Shown here piece by piece: positions 44,332-53,033 of a DNA stretch of 64,000 bases. Position 1 is the first letter of the stretch, and every line of letters begins with the position of its first letter. The notes below the pieces were generated by a model, which had not been told where the DNA came from, did not search any database, and was given only the letters and a program-made list of their open reading frames with translations. The stretch comes from JALOAD01 sp023228995 [NCBI: Candidatus Muiribacterium halophilum] (GTDB lineage: Bacteria > Muiribacteriota > Muiribacteriia > Muiribacteriales), in contig JALOAD010000008.1 of assembly GCA_023228995.1 (NCBI GenBank), positions 1 through 64,000 of the forward strand, read 5' to 3'. Position numbers and translations under genes: made by a program.

Positions 44332-45896
44332 TTTTTTCCTCCTGCATTTAATTCTTTAATTAAAAAATCTTCAAAAGGATTCCAGTATTCTGAGCTTTTT
44401 GCAACAACACCAGCAAGTCCTTTTCCTCTGTCTTTTGGTCTTTTTACCTCAGCAAATTTACCTTTTTCTATTGAATTAAGTAAACCTTCATCATTTATTT
44501 CATTTAAAAATTCAATTGTATTGTCAAGAACTTCATGGGCTCTTTTTACAATTATTCCATCTTTTTTAAAATCTATTTCATCAAAAAACCCTTTCATATT
44601 ATTCATTACATATTGAGCATTTTCAATAGCCAAATATCTATCCTGCATATGAGGAGTATGAATAGCTTCTGTAAGCATTCCAAGAAGATGTATTCCTTGA
44701 TTTGTAGCTTTTGATACAAAATTGAACATTGTATTCATAGCATGTCCTTTAAATATATTTCCTGTCATATATTTGGTTGGTGGCATATATTTAAGCGGAG
44801 CATCAGGAAAAATTTCTCTTGCCATCAATGCTTGTGAATATTCATATAAAAAACCATTTTCAAGTTCTGGATTCATTTCAAATGCATGACCAAGTCCCAT
44901 AAGTTTTGAAGGCATACCTGCATTCTGTGCGAACTTTTCATTTAGAAACTGAGATGCAAGAACTGTATTTGCTTTTTCATAAGCATCTGAAGTTGTAAGG
45001 TAATTATCTTCACCTGTATTTATAATTACATCAGCATAAGAATTTATCATTCTTGAAAAATTTTGATCTACAAAAGTTCTATACATATTTATATCTCTAA
45101 ATAAAATTCCATACATAGAATCATTTAGCATCATATCAAGTCTTTCAAAAGCACCCATTACAGCTATTTCTGGCATACATAACCCTGAACAATAATTAAC
45201 AAGACGAATATATCTTTTTTGTTTATCTCCTACTTCATCAAGAGCTTTTCTCATTATTTTAAAATTCTCTTGAGTTGCATAAGTTCCTCCAAATCCTTCT
45301 GTAGTAGCACCATAAGGAACATAATCAAGCAAACTCTGTGCTGTAGTTCTAATTACCGCAACAACATCAGCACCTTGATATACAGCAGACTGAGCTTGTT
45401 TTACATCTTCATATATGTTTCCTGTCGCAACAATTACATATAGCATAGGAGATTTTATATTTTCTTTATATTCCTCAAGCTTTTCATTTCTATATTTTGT
45501 GTTTTTTTTAACTTTTTCTTTAAATGTTTCAATTAGTTCAACTGATTTTTTCTTTATAGTTTGAAAATCCCCTAAAGGAATTTCTGATATATCAAGATTT
45601 TCATCACCAATTGCTTTATTAAGTTCTTCAACACTTTTATTAGTTTTAAGTAAAGCATTTATATAATATTTTGAAACTCCATGTTCTAATTTTTCTTTAA
45701 GTTGATCTACTATAATATTTGGTACGGGTATTTCATCGCTATCCTTATAATCAACACCCATAAGTCTTAAAGTTGACCTTTCAACAGTAACAGTAGTATT
45801 TCTTTCAATAAAATCCTGAACAGGTCTGACTATATCACTTGAAAGTTTTCTTGCTTTTGCTATCTTATCAGCTGATAGTCCCAATTTGCTTTTCAT
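44328..45896 (-). CDS. kamD: Lysine 5,6-aminomutase alpha subunit
   Basis: The large catalytic subunit (about 522 residues, TIM-barrel type). It starts MKSKLGLSADKIAKARKLS, as in known KamD, with GGGAGG 5 bases upstream. RTTAQSLLDYVPYGATTEGFGGTYATQENF and KYMPPTKYMTGNIFKGH are characteristic of the substrate and cofactor-binding face. It works with KamE on D-lysine or beta-lysine in the cytoplasm. The start overlaps kamC by 29 bases, indicating tight coupling. Confidence 0.96.
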   Translation of the reverse strand: MKSKLGLSADKIAKARKLSSDIVRPVQDFIERNTTVTVERSTLRLMGVDYKDSDEIPVPNIIVDQLKEKLEHGVSKYYINALLKTNKSVEELNKAIGDENLDISEIPLGDFQTIKKKSVELIETFKEKVKKNTKYRNEKLEEYKENIKSPMLYVIVATGNIYEDVKQAQSAVYQGADVVAVIRTTAQSLLDYVPYGATTEGFGGTYATQENFKIMRKALDEVGDKQKRYIRLVNYCSGLCMPEIAVMGAFERLDMMLNDSMYGILFRDINMYRTFVDQNFSRMINSYADVIINTGEDNYLTTSDAYEKANTVLASQFLNEKFAQNAGMPSKLMGLGHAFEMNPELENGFLYEYSQALMAREIFPDAPLKYMPPTKYMTGNIFKGHAMNTMFNFVSKATNQGIHLLGMLTEAIHTPHMQDRYLAIENAQYVMNNMKGFFDEIDFKKDGIIVKRAHEVLDNTIEFLNEINDEGLLNSIEKGKFAEVKRPKDRGKGLAGVVAKSSEYWNPFEDFLIKELNAGGKK

Positions 45897-47487
45897 TCTG
45901 CCTCCCCATATAATTTCTTGCATGTTTTATAATATTTTCGTCAAGTCCCAAAATTTCAGCAACATTTAAAGCATCCTGCGACTGTCTATTATTATTATCT
46001 TTTTCTATAATATATTCCATAAAATTGTTTATAAGTTCTATTCTTGCTTTAATAGTAGTATTTTTTTTATATTTATATTCTTTATCAAATCTCTCATTAT
46101 CAAGACCTTTCATTCTAAAACAAAATACTTCAGAAAAATCAGGAATTTTTAAAAAATGTGTGGAAAACAATGCTGTAAATCTGCTATTTTTAATAAAAAA
46201 CTCTATTAATCCACATAACATTGCAAAAGCTTCATCAGAATTTGTAGTTCTTCCAAATTCATCTATAAGTAATAAAATATTACCTTTTTTATTCAAAACA
46301 TTTATAAGATTTGTTATTTCAGTTCCAAAAGAACTTAATCCTGAAAGTTCAACTTCTACTATTTCAGAAATTGTTAATATATCGTCATAAATTGTTGATA
46401 TAAATTTTTGGCATGGTAAAAAAAAACCATATTGAGCTAGAATCTGAAAAAAAGCTATGCTTTTTATAACAATAGTTTTTCCACCCATATTAGATCCTCT
46501 TATCAATCCTATGCTTTTTTTTAATTCAATATCAAGAGGATAATACTGTAATTTCTTTTTTTTACATTTTTCTCTAAGAGGAATAAATTCACCTTTTTCA
46601 ATTATTAGGGTTTTTTCCTTTTTAAATTCAGGTTTTTGATACATATTATATTTTTTCATAAGAATTACTCGAGAAAAAACTATATCTAGTAATTTTATAC
46701 TATTTATATTTTTCTTTATAATATTTGAAATTTTAAATATTTTTTTAGATATATCTTCAATTATTATATTTTCTTCGTCTGATTCAATTTTTATGAGTTT
46801 TTCCTTTTCTTTTAAAAGTTCAAATATATCTATTGGAAATACTGGTTTTACAATAAAATTCTCTGAATCATAAGTTTCAATATAAAAAAAATCACATTGT
46901 TTTATCTCATCAGCTTTACTATAAGAAATTATAATAAAATCCCTGTATGTAAAATCTAAATTATATTGTTTTAATATTTTTTCAAAAAAATCTTTTCTCT
47001 TTTCTTTTAAATTTTCATCAATTACAGCTAAGTTTTTTCTAATTTCTAGTAAATTGTTTGAATAGCTTGTAGAAAGATGAAAACTCTCTATATCTCCTCC
47101 ACCTTTTGTGAGAATTTCATAGATTTCTTCAAATTCCCATTTAATGTCAAAACAAGTTGATATTTTATTTCCAAGAAGTTTTATTATTTTTTTGAAATTA
47201 AAAAAAAATCTTTTAAAAAGAAAAACATCTGCTGAATTTACAATTTTAAAGCTATCAATATAAGGAATTCTTGAAATACAATATGAAAGTAGAGCTATAT
47301 TTTCTTCATTAGAATTATTAAGAAAATCAAGAAGAATATCGTTTAGTTTATAATGATATTGTAGTTCTTTTAAATCTTTTATTATTTCTTGGTTTTTTTT
47401 CCATGATTTTCCATATGGAGTTAAAAGTTCATACTCTCTAAGAAAATCATTAATAAAAGACCAGCCTAGCATATTATTTTTCAACAT
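45868..47487 (-). CDS. kamC: Lysine 5,6-aminomutase reactivase ATPase, MutS-related
   Basis: A 539-residue protein with a MutS-family ATPase at the C-terminus: Walker A GSNMGGKTIVIKS, Walker B ILLLIDEFGRTTNSDEA and the following FSTHFLKIP. The N-terminal part has no mismatch-recognition domain. In lysine-fermenting bacteria this gene always sits by kamB and kamD, and it is annotated as the reactivase ATPase for the B12 aminomutase, presumably exchanging damaged cobalamin. Assignment rests on synteny plus the ATPase motifs. The ribosome site is AGGGG. The gene uses many Lys, Ile and Asn codons, like its surroundings. Confidence 0.88.
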   Translation of the reverse strand: MLKNNMLGWSFINDFLREYELLTPYGKSWKKNQEIIKDLKELQYHYKLNDILLDFLNNSNEENIALLSYCISRIPYIDSFKIVNSADVFLFKRFFFNFKKIIKLLGNKISTCFDIKWEFEEIYEILTKGGGDIESFHLSTSYSNNLLEIRKNLAVIDENLKEKRKDFFEKILKQYNLDFTYRDFIIISYSKADEIKQCDFFYIETYDSENFIVKPVFPIDIFELLKEKEKLIKIESDEENIIIEDISKKIFKISNIIKKNINSIKLLDIVFSRVILMKKYNMYQKPEFKKEKTLIIEKGEFIPLREKCKKKKLQYYPLDIELKKSIGLIRGSNMGGKTIVIKSIAFFQILAQYGFFLPCQKFISTIYDDILTISEIVEVELSGLSSFGTEITNLINVLNKKGNILLLIDEFGRTTNSDEAFAMLCGLIEFFIKNSRFTALFSTHFLKIPDFSEVFCFRMKGLDNERFDKEYKYKKNTTIKARIELINNFMEYIIEKDNNNRQSQDALNVAEILGLDENIIKHARNYMGRQNEKQIGTIS

Positions 47488-47498
47488 AAACCCCTTTT

Positions 47499-48347
47499 TT
47501 ACACAATATGTTTATAAGGATTGAATATAATATAATCTAAATTCACTTTTTTGTTAAGCAATTTTTTAATTAAATCTGTTTCTATCATCTTTGAATTTAC
47601 AACAATTCCAGCGAGTTCTAATTTATTTTCAAAAAAAATATTATATTTTTTTCTTATTTTTTTCCATTGTGCAAAATCAAGAAATATCTTTGTCATATCT
47701 TCAAAAACTATATTTTTAATATCTTTTTCAATATTAGAAATTTTATTCAAAGTAATAATACCTTTTATTTTTTTATATAAAATATTTTTATATTCATCTG
47801 AAACTTCTGAATAATCATTTATTTGAAAGATTTTTTCAATACTTTTATTTAAAGAATTATTTTCTATAAAAAAAATATAAAAAAAAACAGAATTCTCCAC
47901 TGAAGATATTTGTGTTACTCTGTCTCCAGCACCATCAACAAATATAGTATTTACATGCTTTTTAACAATTTTTATTATATTTCCAAGATAATCGTTTGTT
48001 TCTGGACCTATAAGACTTATCCTTGCCCGCCTGCCAGCACGGGCAAAGACTAATCTTCCTTCAACAGTTTTATATGGAAAAACTTCATAAATACAAAAAT
48101 CTCCCCCACTTTTATGTATTTCATGTTCTGTGGTTACTATAAAATCATTTTTTTCTACAAAAACTCTAGGTTTAATATTACCAAAAACACTATCTGTAAT
48201 CTCACCATCAATTCCTATTGTCAATCTACAAAATTCAGTTTTATCTCTCATTTTATTAGAAAGATAATTTAAAAAAGTAGTTTTTCCTGAATTCTTACTT
48301 GTACCAGAAACAAATACAGTTTTTCCTATAAATTTATTAAAATCCAT
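47499..48347 (-). CDS. kamB: Lysine 5,6-aminomutase reactivase subunit
   Basis: A 282-residue protein with a P-loop near the N-terminus (SGTSKNSGKTTFLNYL) and TIGIDGEITDSVFG, a GTPase/dethiobiotin-synthetase-like layout; FVDGAGDRVTQIS follows. Position between kamA and kamC matches kamB of Clostridium and Fusobacterium, the partner of the KamC ATPase. Its detailed chemistry is not well known. CAGGAT upstream is a modest ribosome site. A short GC-richer patch near 48025-48050 (GCCCGCCTGCCAGCACGGGC, minus strand) encodes part of FARAGRRARIS. Confidence 0.85.
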   Translation of the reverse strand: MDFNKFIGKTVFVSGTSKNSGKTTFLNYLSNKMRDKTEFCRLTIGIDGEITDSVFGNIKPRVFVEKNDFIVTTEHEIHKSGGDFCIYEVFPYKTVEGRLVFARAGRRARISLIGPETNDYLGNIIKIVKKHVNTIFVDGAGDRVTQISSVENSVFFYIFFIENNSLNKSIEKIFQINDYSEVSDEYKNILYKKIKGIITLNKISNIEKDIKNIVFEDMTKIFLDFAQWKKIRKKYNIFFENKLELAGIVVNSKMIETDLIKKLLNKKVNLDYIIFNPYKHIV

Positions 48348-48367
48348 TAAATAAATCCTGTAGAAAT

Positions 48368-49630
48368 TTATTTCTTATCCCGATCATTTCTTACAAGACC
48401 TTTCGGTTCAAGTGCAAGTTTTTCTCCGTTAAGAAGTTTAGCAATTCCTGTAAGCGGGCCGTATTTTTCTTCTTTACATAATTCACACCAGCATTCAGAA
48501 AATATATTCTGTGGTTGAGTATAAGTTGTTATAACTCCTTCATAGTTTCTAAGAACTACTCTTCTATCAGACTGAGAAACAATATAATTAGGCATTACAG
48601 GGATTTTTCCTCCACCACCTGGAGCATCGACTACAAATGTAGGAACAGCCATTCCAGTTGTATGACCCCTTAAATTTTCTATTATTTCAATTCCTTTTGA
48701 TATAGATGTTCTAAAATGAGCAATTCCCTTTGAAAGATCACATTGATATATATAATAAGGTTTAACTCTTATTTTTAAAAGTTCATGAACAAGTTTTTTC
48801 ATTATTCTTGGACAATCATTAACATCTCTTAAAAGAACACTCTGATTCCCAACAGGTATTCCATTATCAGCAAGTTTTTCACATGCAATTCTTGATGATT
48901 CAGTTATTTCAGAATAATGATTAAAATGAGTATTAACATAAATAGGATGATATTTTTTTAACATATTTACAAGTGAATCTGTAATTCTCATTGGCATTAC
49001 AACTGGAGTTCTTGAACCTATTCTAATTATTTCAACATGTTCAATAGCTCTAATTTTTTTTATTACATATTCAAGAGAATTGTCATCAAGAGTAAGCGGA
49101 TCTCCACCAGATATAAGAACATCTCTAATTTCTTTATGCTTTTTTATATATTCAACAGCTTTATCAATATTATCTTTTGGCATATGAACATCTTCAAACC
49201 CCACCATTCTTCTTCTTGTACAATGTCTGCAATTCATAGAACATATATTTGTAACTAATAAAAGAACTCTATCTGGATATCTATGAGTAAGTCCGGGAAC
49301 TGGTGAATCAACATCTTCATGAAGTGGATCATCAAGATCAGATATATCATCATTTAATTCTTTAATATCAGGAACACCCTGTAATCTTACCGAACATAAC
49401 TTATATGATTTATCCATTAAAGCTGCATAATATGGAGTTATAGCCATTCTAAATTTTTCAAGACATTTTTTTAAATTTGTTTTTTCCTTTTCATCAATCG
49501 GAAGAACTTTTTCAAGAGTTTCAATATCTTTTATATTATTTCTCATCTGCCATTTCCAGTCATTCCACTGTTCTTCTGTAACATCTTTAAATAAAGGTAT
49601 TTTATTATACTCAACCTTATTAAATTTCAT
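48368..49630 (-). CDS. kamA: L-lysine 2,3-aminomutase
   Basis: A radical SAM, PLP and zinc enzyme that makes L-beta-lysine, the entry step of lysine fermentation. All ligands are in place: C130-C134-C137 (CSMNCRHC) for the [4Fe-4S] cluster, Lys342 in PGGGGKIPVMPN for PLP, and Cys273 with C380, C382, C385 (CWCELC) for zinc. Each is offset +5 from the numbering of the C. subterminale enzyme. The length, 420 residues, is standard. AAGGAGGAG precedes the ATG. Confidence 0.97.
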   Translation of the reverse strand: MKFNKVEYNKIPLFKDVTEEQWNDWKWQMRNNIKDIETLEKVLPIDEKEKTNLKKCLEKFRMAITPYYAALMDKSYKLCSVRLQGVPDIKELNDDISDLDDPLHEDVDSPVPGLTHRYPDRVLLLVTNICSMNCRHCTRRRMVGFEDVHMPKDNIDKAVEYIKKHKEIRDVLISGGDPLTLDDNSLEYVIKKIRAIEHVEIIRIGSRTPVVMPMRITDSLVNMLKKYHPIYVNTHFNHYSEITESSRIACEKLADNGIPVGNQSVLLRDVNDCPRIMKKLVHELLKIRVKPYYIYQCDLSKGIAHFRTSISKGIEIIENLRGHTTGMAVPTFVVDAPGGGGKIPVMPNYIVSQSDRRVVLRNYEGVITTYTQPQNIFSECWCELCKEEKYGPLTGIAKLLNGEKLALEPKGLVRNDRDKK

Positions 49631-49644
49631 ATTATTCTCCTCCT

Positions 49645-50685
49645 TTATACATATAATCTCTCATAAAGTTCTCTTATTTGTGATGATTCTCTAACAATAT
49701 CAAGTGTCAAATCAGCATGACCTTTTGTATAACCATTTCCAACAATCATATCAACATCTTTTCCAACACCTTCAGCACCAAGTGCTGCTTTTGTAAAAGA
49801 AGTCGCCATTGAAAAAAAGTAAACAAGTCCTTTATCTTTACACATCATTATTGATGCCATTTCTGTATTTTCAATATTTACAGAATTAATAACTACATCT
49901 GCAAGTTCTCCATTTGTATATTTGGAAATTTCTTCATAACATAAAAGTGCATCACAAGCATTTAATTTTAAAATAACATCACATATTCCAAGTTTTTTTA
50001 AGTTTTCAATATTATTATCAGAATATTCAATACCAATTATCTTTCCATTTCTTCCAACACGCTTTCTTGCCTCATAAGCACATAAAACACCAGATTTCCC
50101 ACCTGCTCCAATAATAACTACAGTATTATTAAGCTTTACAAATCTCGCAGTCTGTGCTGGAGCTCCACATACATCAAGTACTGCTAGAGCTAAAGAAGCT
50201 GGAATATCATCTGGTAAAACTGAATATATACCACTTTCAAATAGAATAGCCTGAGCTTTAACAATAACTTGATCTATTTGTTTTTTTACTTCTATTATTT
50301 TTTCTATTTTTAACGGAGTTAATGAAAGTGATACAAGAGAAGCAATTTTGTCACCTTCTTTAAGTTTTATTTTATTTTTTAATAAATTGCCAATTTTTTT
50401 TACTTTTCCAATAAACATTCCACCAGAACCAGTTACAGGATTTTGCATTTTCCCTTTTTCTTCAACAATATTTAGTATTATTTCTTTAATTTTTTCAGAG
50501 TTATTTTCAGCTTGTTCTTTTATCTGAGTAAAAGATGCTGAATCAATATTAAGTATTTCAACATCAACAAGTATTTCATTATCATAAATTAAAGAAAAAT
50601 CATTATTTATTTTTTTTGCAGGTTGCGGAAGAACTCCAACAGGTTCAATAACTCTATGTGCACCAAAAGGGTTTCCTTTTTGCAT
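49645..50685 (-). CDS. kdd: L-erythro-3,5-diaminohexanoate dehydrogenase
   Basis: A 346-residue NAD-dependent oxidoreductase that deaminates 3,5-diaminohexanoate to 5-amino-3-oxohexanoate. Recognised from the N-terminus GNPFGAHRVIEPVGVLPQPA, the nucleotide fold VVIIGAGGKSGVLCAYEARK, GYTKGHADLTLDIVRES and its place between kce and kamA. AGGAGGG lies 8 bases before the ATG. It was one of the last lysine-pathway genes to be identified in Fusobacterium. Confidence 0.95.
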   Translation of the reverse strand: MQKGNPFGAHRVIEPVGVLPQPAKKINNDFSLIYDNEILVDVEILNIDSASFTQIKEQAENNSEKIKEIILNIVEEKGKMQNPVTGSGGMFIGKVKKIGNLLKNKIKLKEGDKIASLVSLSLTPLKIEKIIEVKKQIDQVIVKAQAILFESGIYSVLPDDIPASLALAVLDVCGAPAQTARFVKLNNTVVIIGAGGKSGVLCAYEARKRVGRNGKIIGIEYSDNNIENLKKLGICDVILKLNACDALLCYEEISKYTNGELADVVINSVNIENTEMASIMMCKDKGLVYFFSMATSFTKAALGAEGVGKDVDMIVGNGYTKGHADLTLDIVRESSQIRELYERLYV

Positions 50686-50688
50686 TTA

Positions 50689-51510
50689 TCATCCCTCCTT
50701 TAATTTTAATAATTTTCTAACATCTTGAGGTTTTGCAATTTCAAGACCAGCTTCTTTTGATATTCTAACTGCTCTCTCGACAAGCTCAGCATTATTTTTT
50801 GCAAGAACTCCTTTAGAATAATAAATATTATCTTCAAATCCAACTCTTAAAAATCCTCCCAAATCAATTGCTCCAAAATGAGCCATAAGTGAAGCTCTAC
50901 CCCCAATACCAATAACAGTAAAATGACTACCTAAAGGCAATCTGCTGACAAAAATATTAAGGTTTTCTGAAGAATAAGGTACTCCACCAGGTACATTTAA
51001 TACAAATCCATAATGAAATGGTGGTTTTAAAATACCTTCTTTAATAAGAACATGGGATGCATATATATGAGAAAGATCAAAACATTCAAGAGTTGGTCTA
51101 ACTTTATATTTTTCCATTTCAATTGCAAACTCTCTCATAATTGGAAGAGTATTCACAATATATTCATCTCCAAAATTTACCGTACCACAATCAAGAGATG
51201 CCATATCAGGTGAAAGTCTAACTGGTTGAAGTCTTTCTTCAGGAGTCATTCCAACTGCTCCCCCTGTTGTAACTTCAATAACTATATCGCATTTTTGTCT
51301 TATAAGTTCAATAGCTTTTTTGAATACTTCAATATCCTGAGTAGGATTGCCATTTTTATCTCTTACATGAAGATGTACAATTGAAGCACCAGCTAAATAA
51401 GCTTCATAAGTAGAAACAGCAATTTCTTCAGGCGTAACTGGCAATGCTGGATTATGTTTTTTGGTAGTTTCGGCACCCGAAACAGCACAGGTAATTATCA
51501 TTTTTTTCAT
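50689..51510 (-). CDS. kce: 3-keto-5-aminohexanoate cleavage enzyme
   Basis: A 273-residue Zn-dependent BKACE (DUF849) enzyme that reacts 5-amino-3-oxohexanoate with acetyl-CoA to give acetoacetate and 3-aminobutyryl-CoA. It has the zinc-binding HLHVRD, the N-terminal ITCAVSGAETTKKHNPALPVTPEEIA, and the C-terminal VIGIGGRASLMAHFGAIDLGGFLRVGFEDNI. AGGAG precedes the ATG. It leads directly into kdd with a 3-base gap. Confidence 0.96.
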   Translation of the reverse strand: MKKMIITCAVSGAETTKKHNPALPVTPEEIAVSTYEAYLAGASIVHLHVRDKNGNPTQDIEVFKKAIELIRQKCDIVIEVTTGGAVGMTPEERLQPVRLSPDMASLDCGTVNFGDEYIVNTLPIMREFAIEMEKYKVRPTLECFDLSHIYASHVLIKEGILKPPFHYGFVLNVPGGVPYSSENLNIFVSRLPLGSHFTVIGIGGRASLMAHFGAIDLGGFLRVGFEDNIYYSKGVLAKNNAELVERAVRISKEAGLEIAKPQDVRKLLKLKEG

Positions 51511-51518
51511 ACTTTCTC

Positions 51519-52184
51519 CTAAAATCTACCTAAATTTTCTGATATAGTTAATTTAGCTTTTGTATTTTCAATAACAAATTCAAGTGTTGTATCTTCTGAT
51601 ATTTCTTCAAGTAAAAGTCCATTTTTTGTAACAGAAATAACTGCAAGATCCGTTACTATCTTATCTACTACATTAACTCCTGTCAAAGGAAGAGAGCATT
51701 TTTCAAGAATTTTAGAATTACCATGTTTATCAATATGTTCCATAGCAATTATAACTTTTTTAGCTCCGGTTACAAGATCCATTGCTCCACCCATTCCAGG
51801 AACCATTTTCCCGGGTATCATATAATTTGCAAGATTACCATGAGAATCCACCTCTAATGCTCCAAGCACAGTTGCATCAAGATGTCCTCCTCTAATAATC
51901 CCAAAAGACATTGTTGAATCAAAAAAACACCCACCATTTTGTATAGTTACAAATGCTCCGCCTGCATTAATAAGGTCAGCATCTTCTTGCCCTACTTGAC
52001 ATGCTTTTCCAAGTCCTGTAAATCCATTCTCAGAATGAAGAAGTATTGTCTTATCATCAGGAAGAAAATCAGCACATAGAGTTGGAAGTCCAATGCCAAG
52101 ATTTACAAGTGAATTATCAGGAAATTCCTTAACTATTCTTTTTGCTATCTTTTCTCTTTTCAATTGCTTTTCATTTTTAATCAT
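51519..52184 (-). CDS. atoA: Butyrate-acetoacetate CoA-transferase subunit B
   Basis: The beta subunit of a class I 3-oxoacid CoA-transferase, about 221 residues. The catalytic Glu is in LLHSENGFTGLG, and VNLGIGLPTL and NAGGAFVTI are conserved. Together with the alpha subunit it moves CoA from butyryl-CoA (or crotonyl-CoA) to acetoacetate. I start at MIKNEKQ because GGAGGC precedes it; the earlier Met overlaps that site. It overlaps the alpha gene by 8 bases. Confidence 0.93.
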   Translation of the reverse strand: MIKNEKQLKREKIAKRIVKEFPDNSLVNLGIGLPTLCADFLPDDKTILLHSENGFTGLGKACQVGQEDADLINAGGAFVTIQNGGCFFDSTMSFGIIRGGHLDATVLGALEVDSHGNLANYMIPGKMVPGMGGAMDLVTGAKKVIIAMEHIDKHGNSKILEKCSLPLTGVNVVDKIVTDLAVISVTKNGLLLEEISEDTTLEFVIENTKAKLTISENLGRF

Positions 52185-52839
52185 TTTTGCCTCCAACTAC
52201 TATAGTATTGACAAAAACACCTGGAACAGTAATATTTTCATTTTCAATTTGTCCGGTTTTTACTAATTTTTTAGTTTCAATTATTGTATTTTCACCTGCC
52301 ATTGCCATTACAACATTAAAATTCTTAGCAGATTTTGCTATAAAAGCATTTCCAAATTCATCACAAATATTTGAACTTATTAAAGAGAATTCAGCTTTTA
52401 AAGCTTCTTCAAGAATATATTTAATTCCATCGACTTCAATTATCTTTTTACCTTTTTCAACTTCAGTTCCAACACCTGTTGGAGTAAGTATTCCACCAAG
52501 TCCAGTTCCACCAGCTCGTATTTTTTCAGCAAGAGAACCTTGTGGAACAAGAATAACTTCTAGTTCTCCTGAATTCATTTGTTGTCCTGCTATTGGATTA
52601 AGTCCAATATGTGAAGCTATGAGTTTTTTCACTCTTTTCTCTACTATAAGTCTTCCTACACCTGGTTTGTCTGGATAACCTGCATCATTACAAATAATTG
52701 TTAAATCTTTTGTTCCTTGTTCTACTAAAGCATCAATTAGAGATAAAGGCTGTCCACAACACATAAAACCTGATATCATTATTGTTGCTCCATCTTTAAT
52801 AATTTTTACACTATCAGCTGGATTTAATACTTTTTTCAT
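52177..52839 (-). CDS. atoD: Butyrate-acetoacetate CoA-transferase subunit A
   Basis: The 220-residue alpha subunit, with ISGFMCCGQPLSLIDAL, GAGGTG-type glycine loop (IRAGGTGLGGILTPTGVGT) and VVMAMAGENTIIE. It is the first gene of the lysine operon, with an extended -10 promoter just upstream. In the pathway it activates the acetoacetate released by Kce, with butyryl-CoA as CoA donor, so that the thiolase can split it. Confidence 0.94.
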   Translation of the reverse strand: MKKVLNPADSVKIIKDGATIMISGFMCCGQPLSLIDALVEQGTKDLTIICNDAGYPDKPGVGRLIVEKRVKKLIASHIGLNPIAGQQMNSGELEVILVPQGSLAEKIRAGGTGLGGILTPTGVGTEVEKGKKIIEVDGIKYILEEALKAEFSLISSNICDEFGNAFIAKSAKNFNVVMAMAGENTIIETKKLVKTGQIENENITVPGVFVNTIVVGGKND

Positions 52840-52865
52840 ATTATCCCCTTGATTTTTTTGTGTTT

Positions 52866-52871
52866 ATTATA
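52866..52871 (-). promoter_or_regulatory. Extended -10 promoter of the lysine fermentation operon
   Basis: The minus strand reads TGTTATAAT: a TATAAT with the TGn extension, 26 bases before the atoD start. The -35 (TTTCTA) is weak, as is common with extended -10 promoters. An AACATT-AAAA-AATGTT inverted repeat (52908-52923) sits upstream and could bind a regulator. Confidence 0.55.
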
Positions 52872-52963
52872 ACAGAAAATGATAGAAAATAGAAATATCA
52901 CTAATCATAACATTAAAAATGTTATTTGCTTTGATTTAGTTATACAAAAGATTTTGCATTATG

Positions 52964-52989
52964 TAAAAAAAGCAAACAAATGTTTTGCT
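52964..52989 (-). terminator. Terminator of the outer-membrane protein gene
   Basis: AGCAAA and TTTGCT arms (52971-52976 and 52984-52989) with a 7-base loop, followed on the minus strand by seven T residues. It lies about 45 bases past the stop of the gene at 53034-54884. Confidence 0.65.
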
Positions 52990-53033
52990 TTAGATTTACC
53001 GGAAAGATTTAATAAAATAATTAAAAATATTTT

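Noticed and set aside
48025-48050. GC-rich patch inside kamB as an insertion
   Set aside because: It is in frame, encodes plausible Arg/Ala-rich residues, and is too short to indicate a transferred segment; it may only be a small repeat-derived stretch.
52187-52678. Plus-strand open frame of 163 codons
   Set aside because: Antisense to the CoA-transferase alpha gene, Pro/Ser-rich, and lacking a ribosome site.
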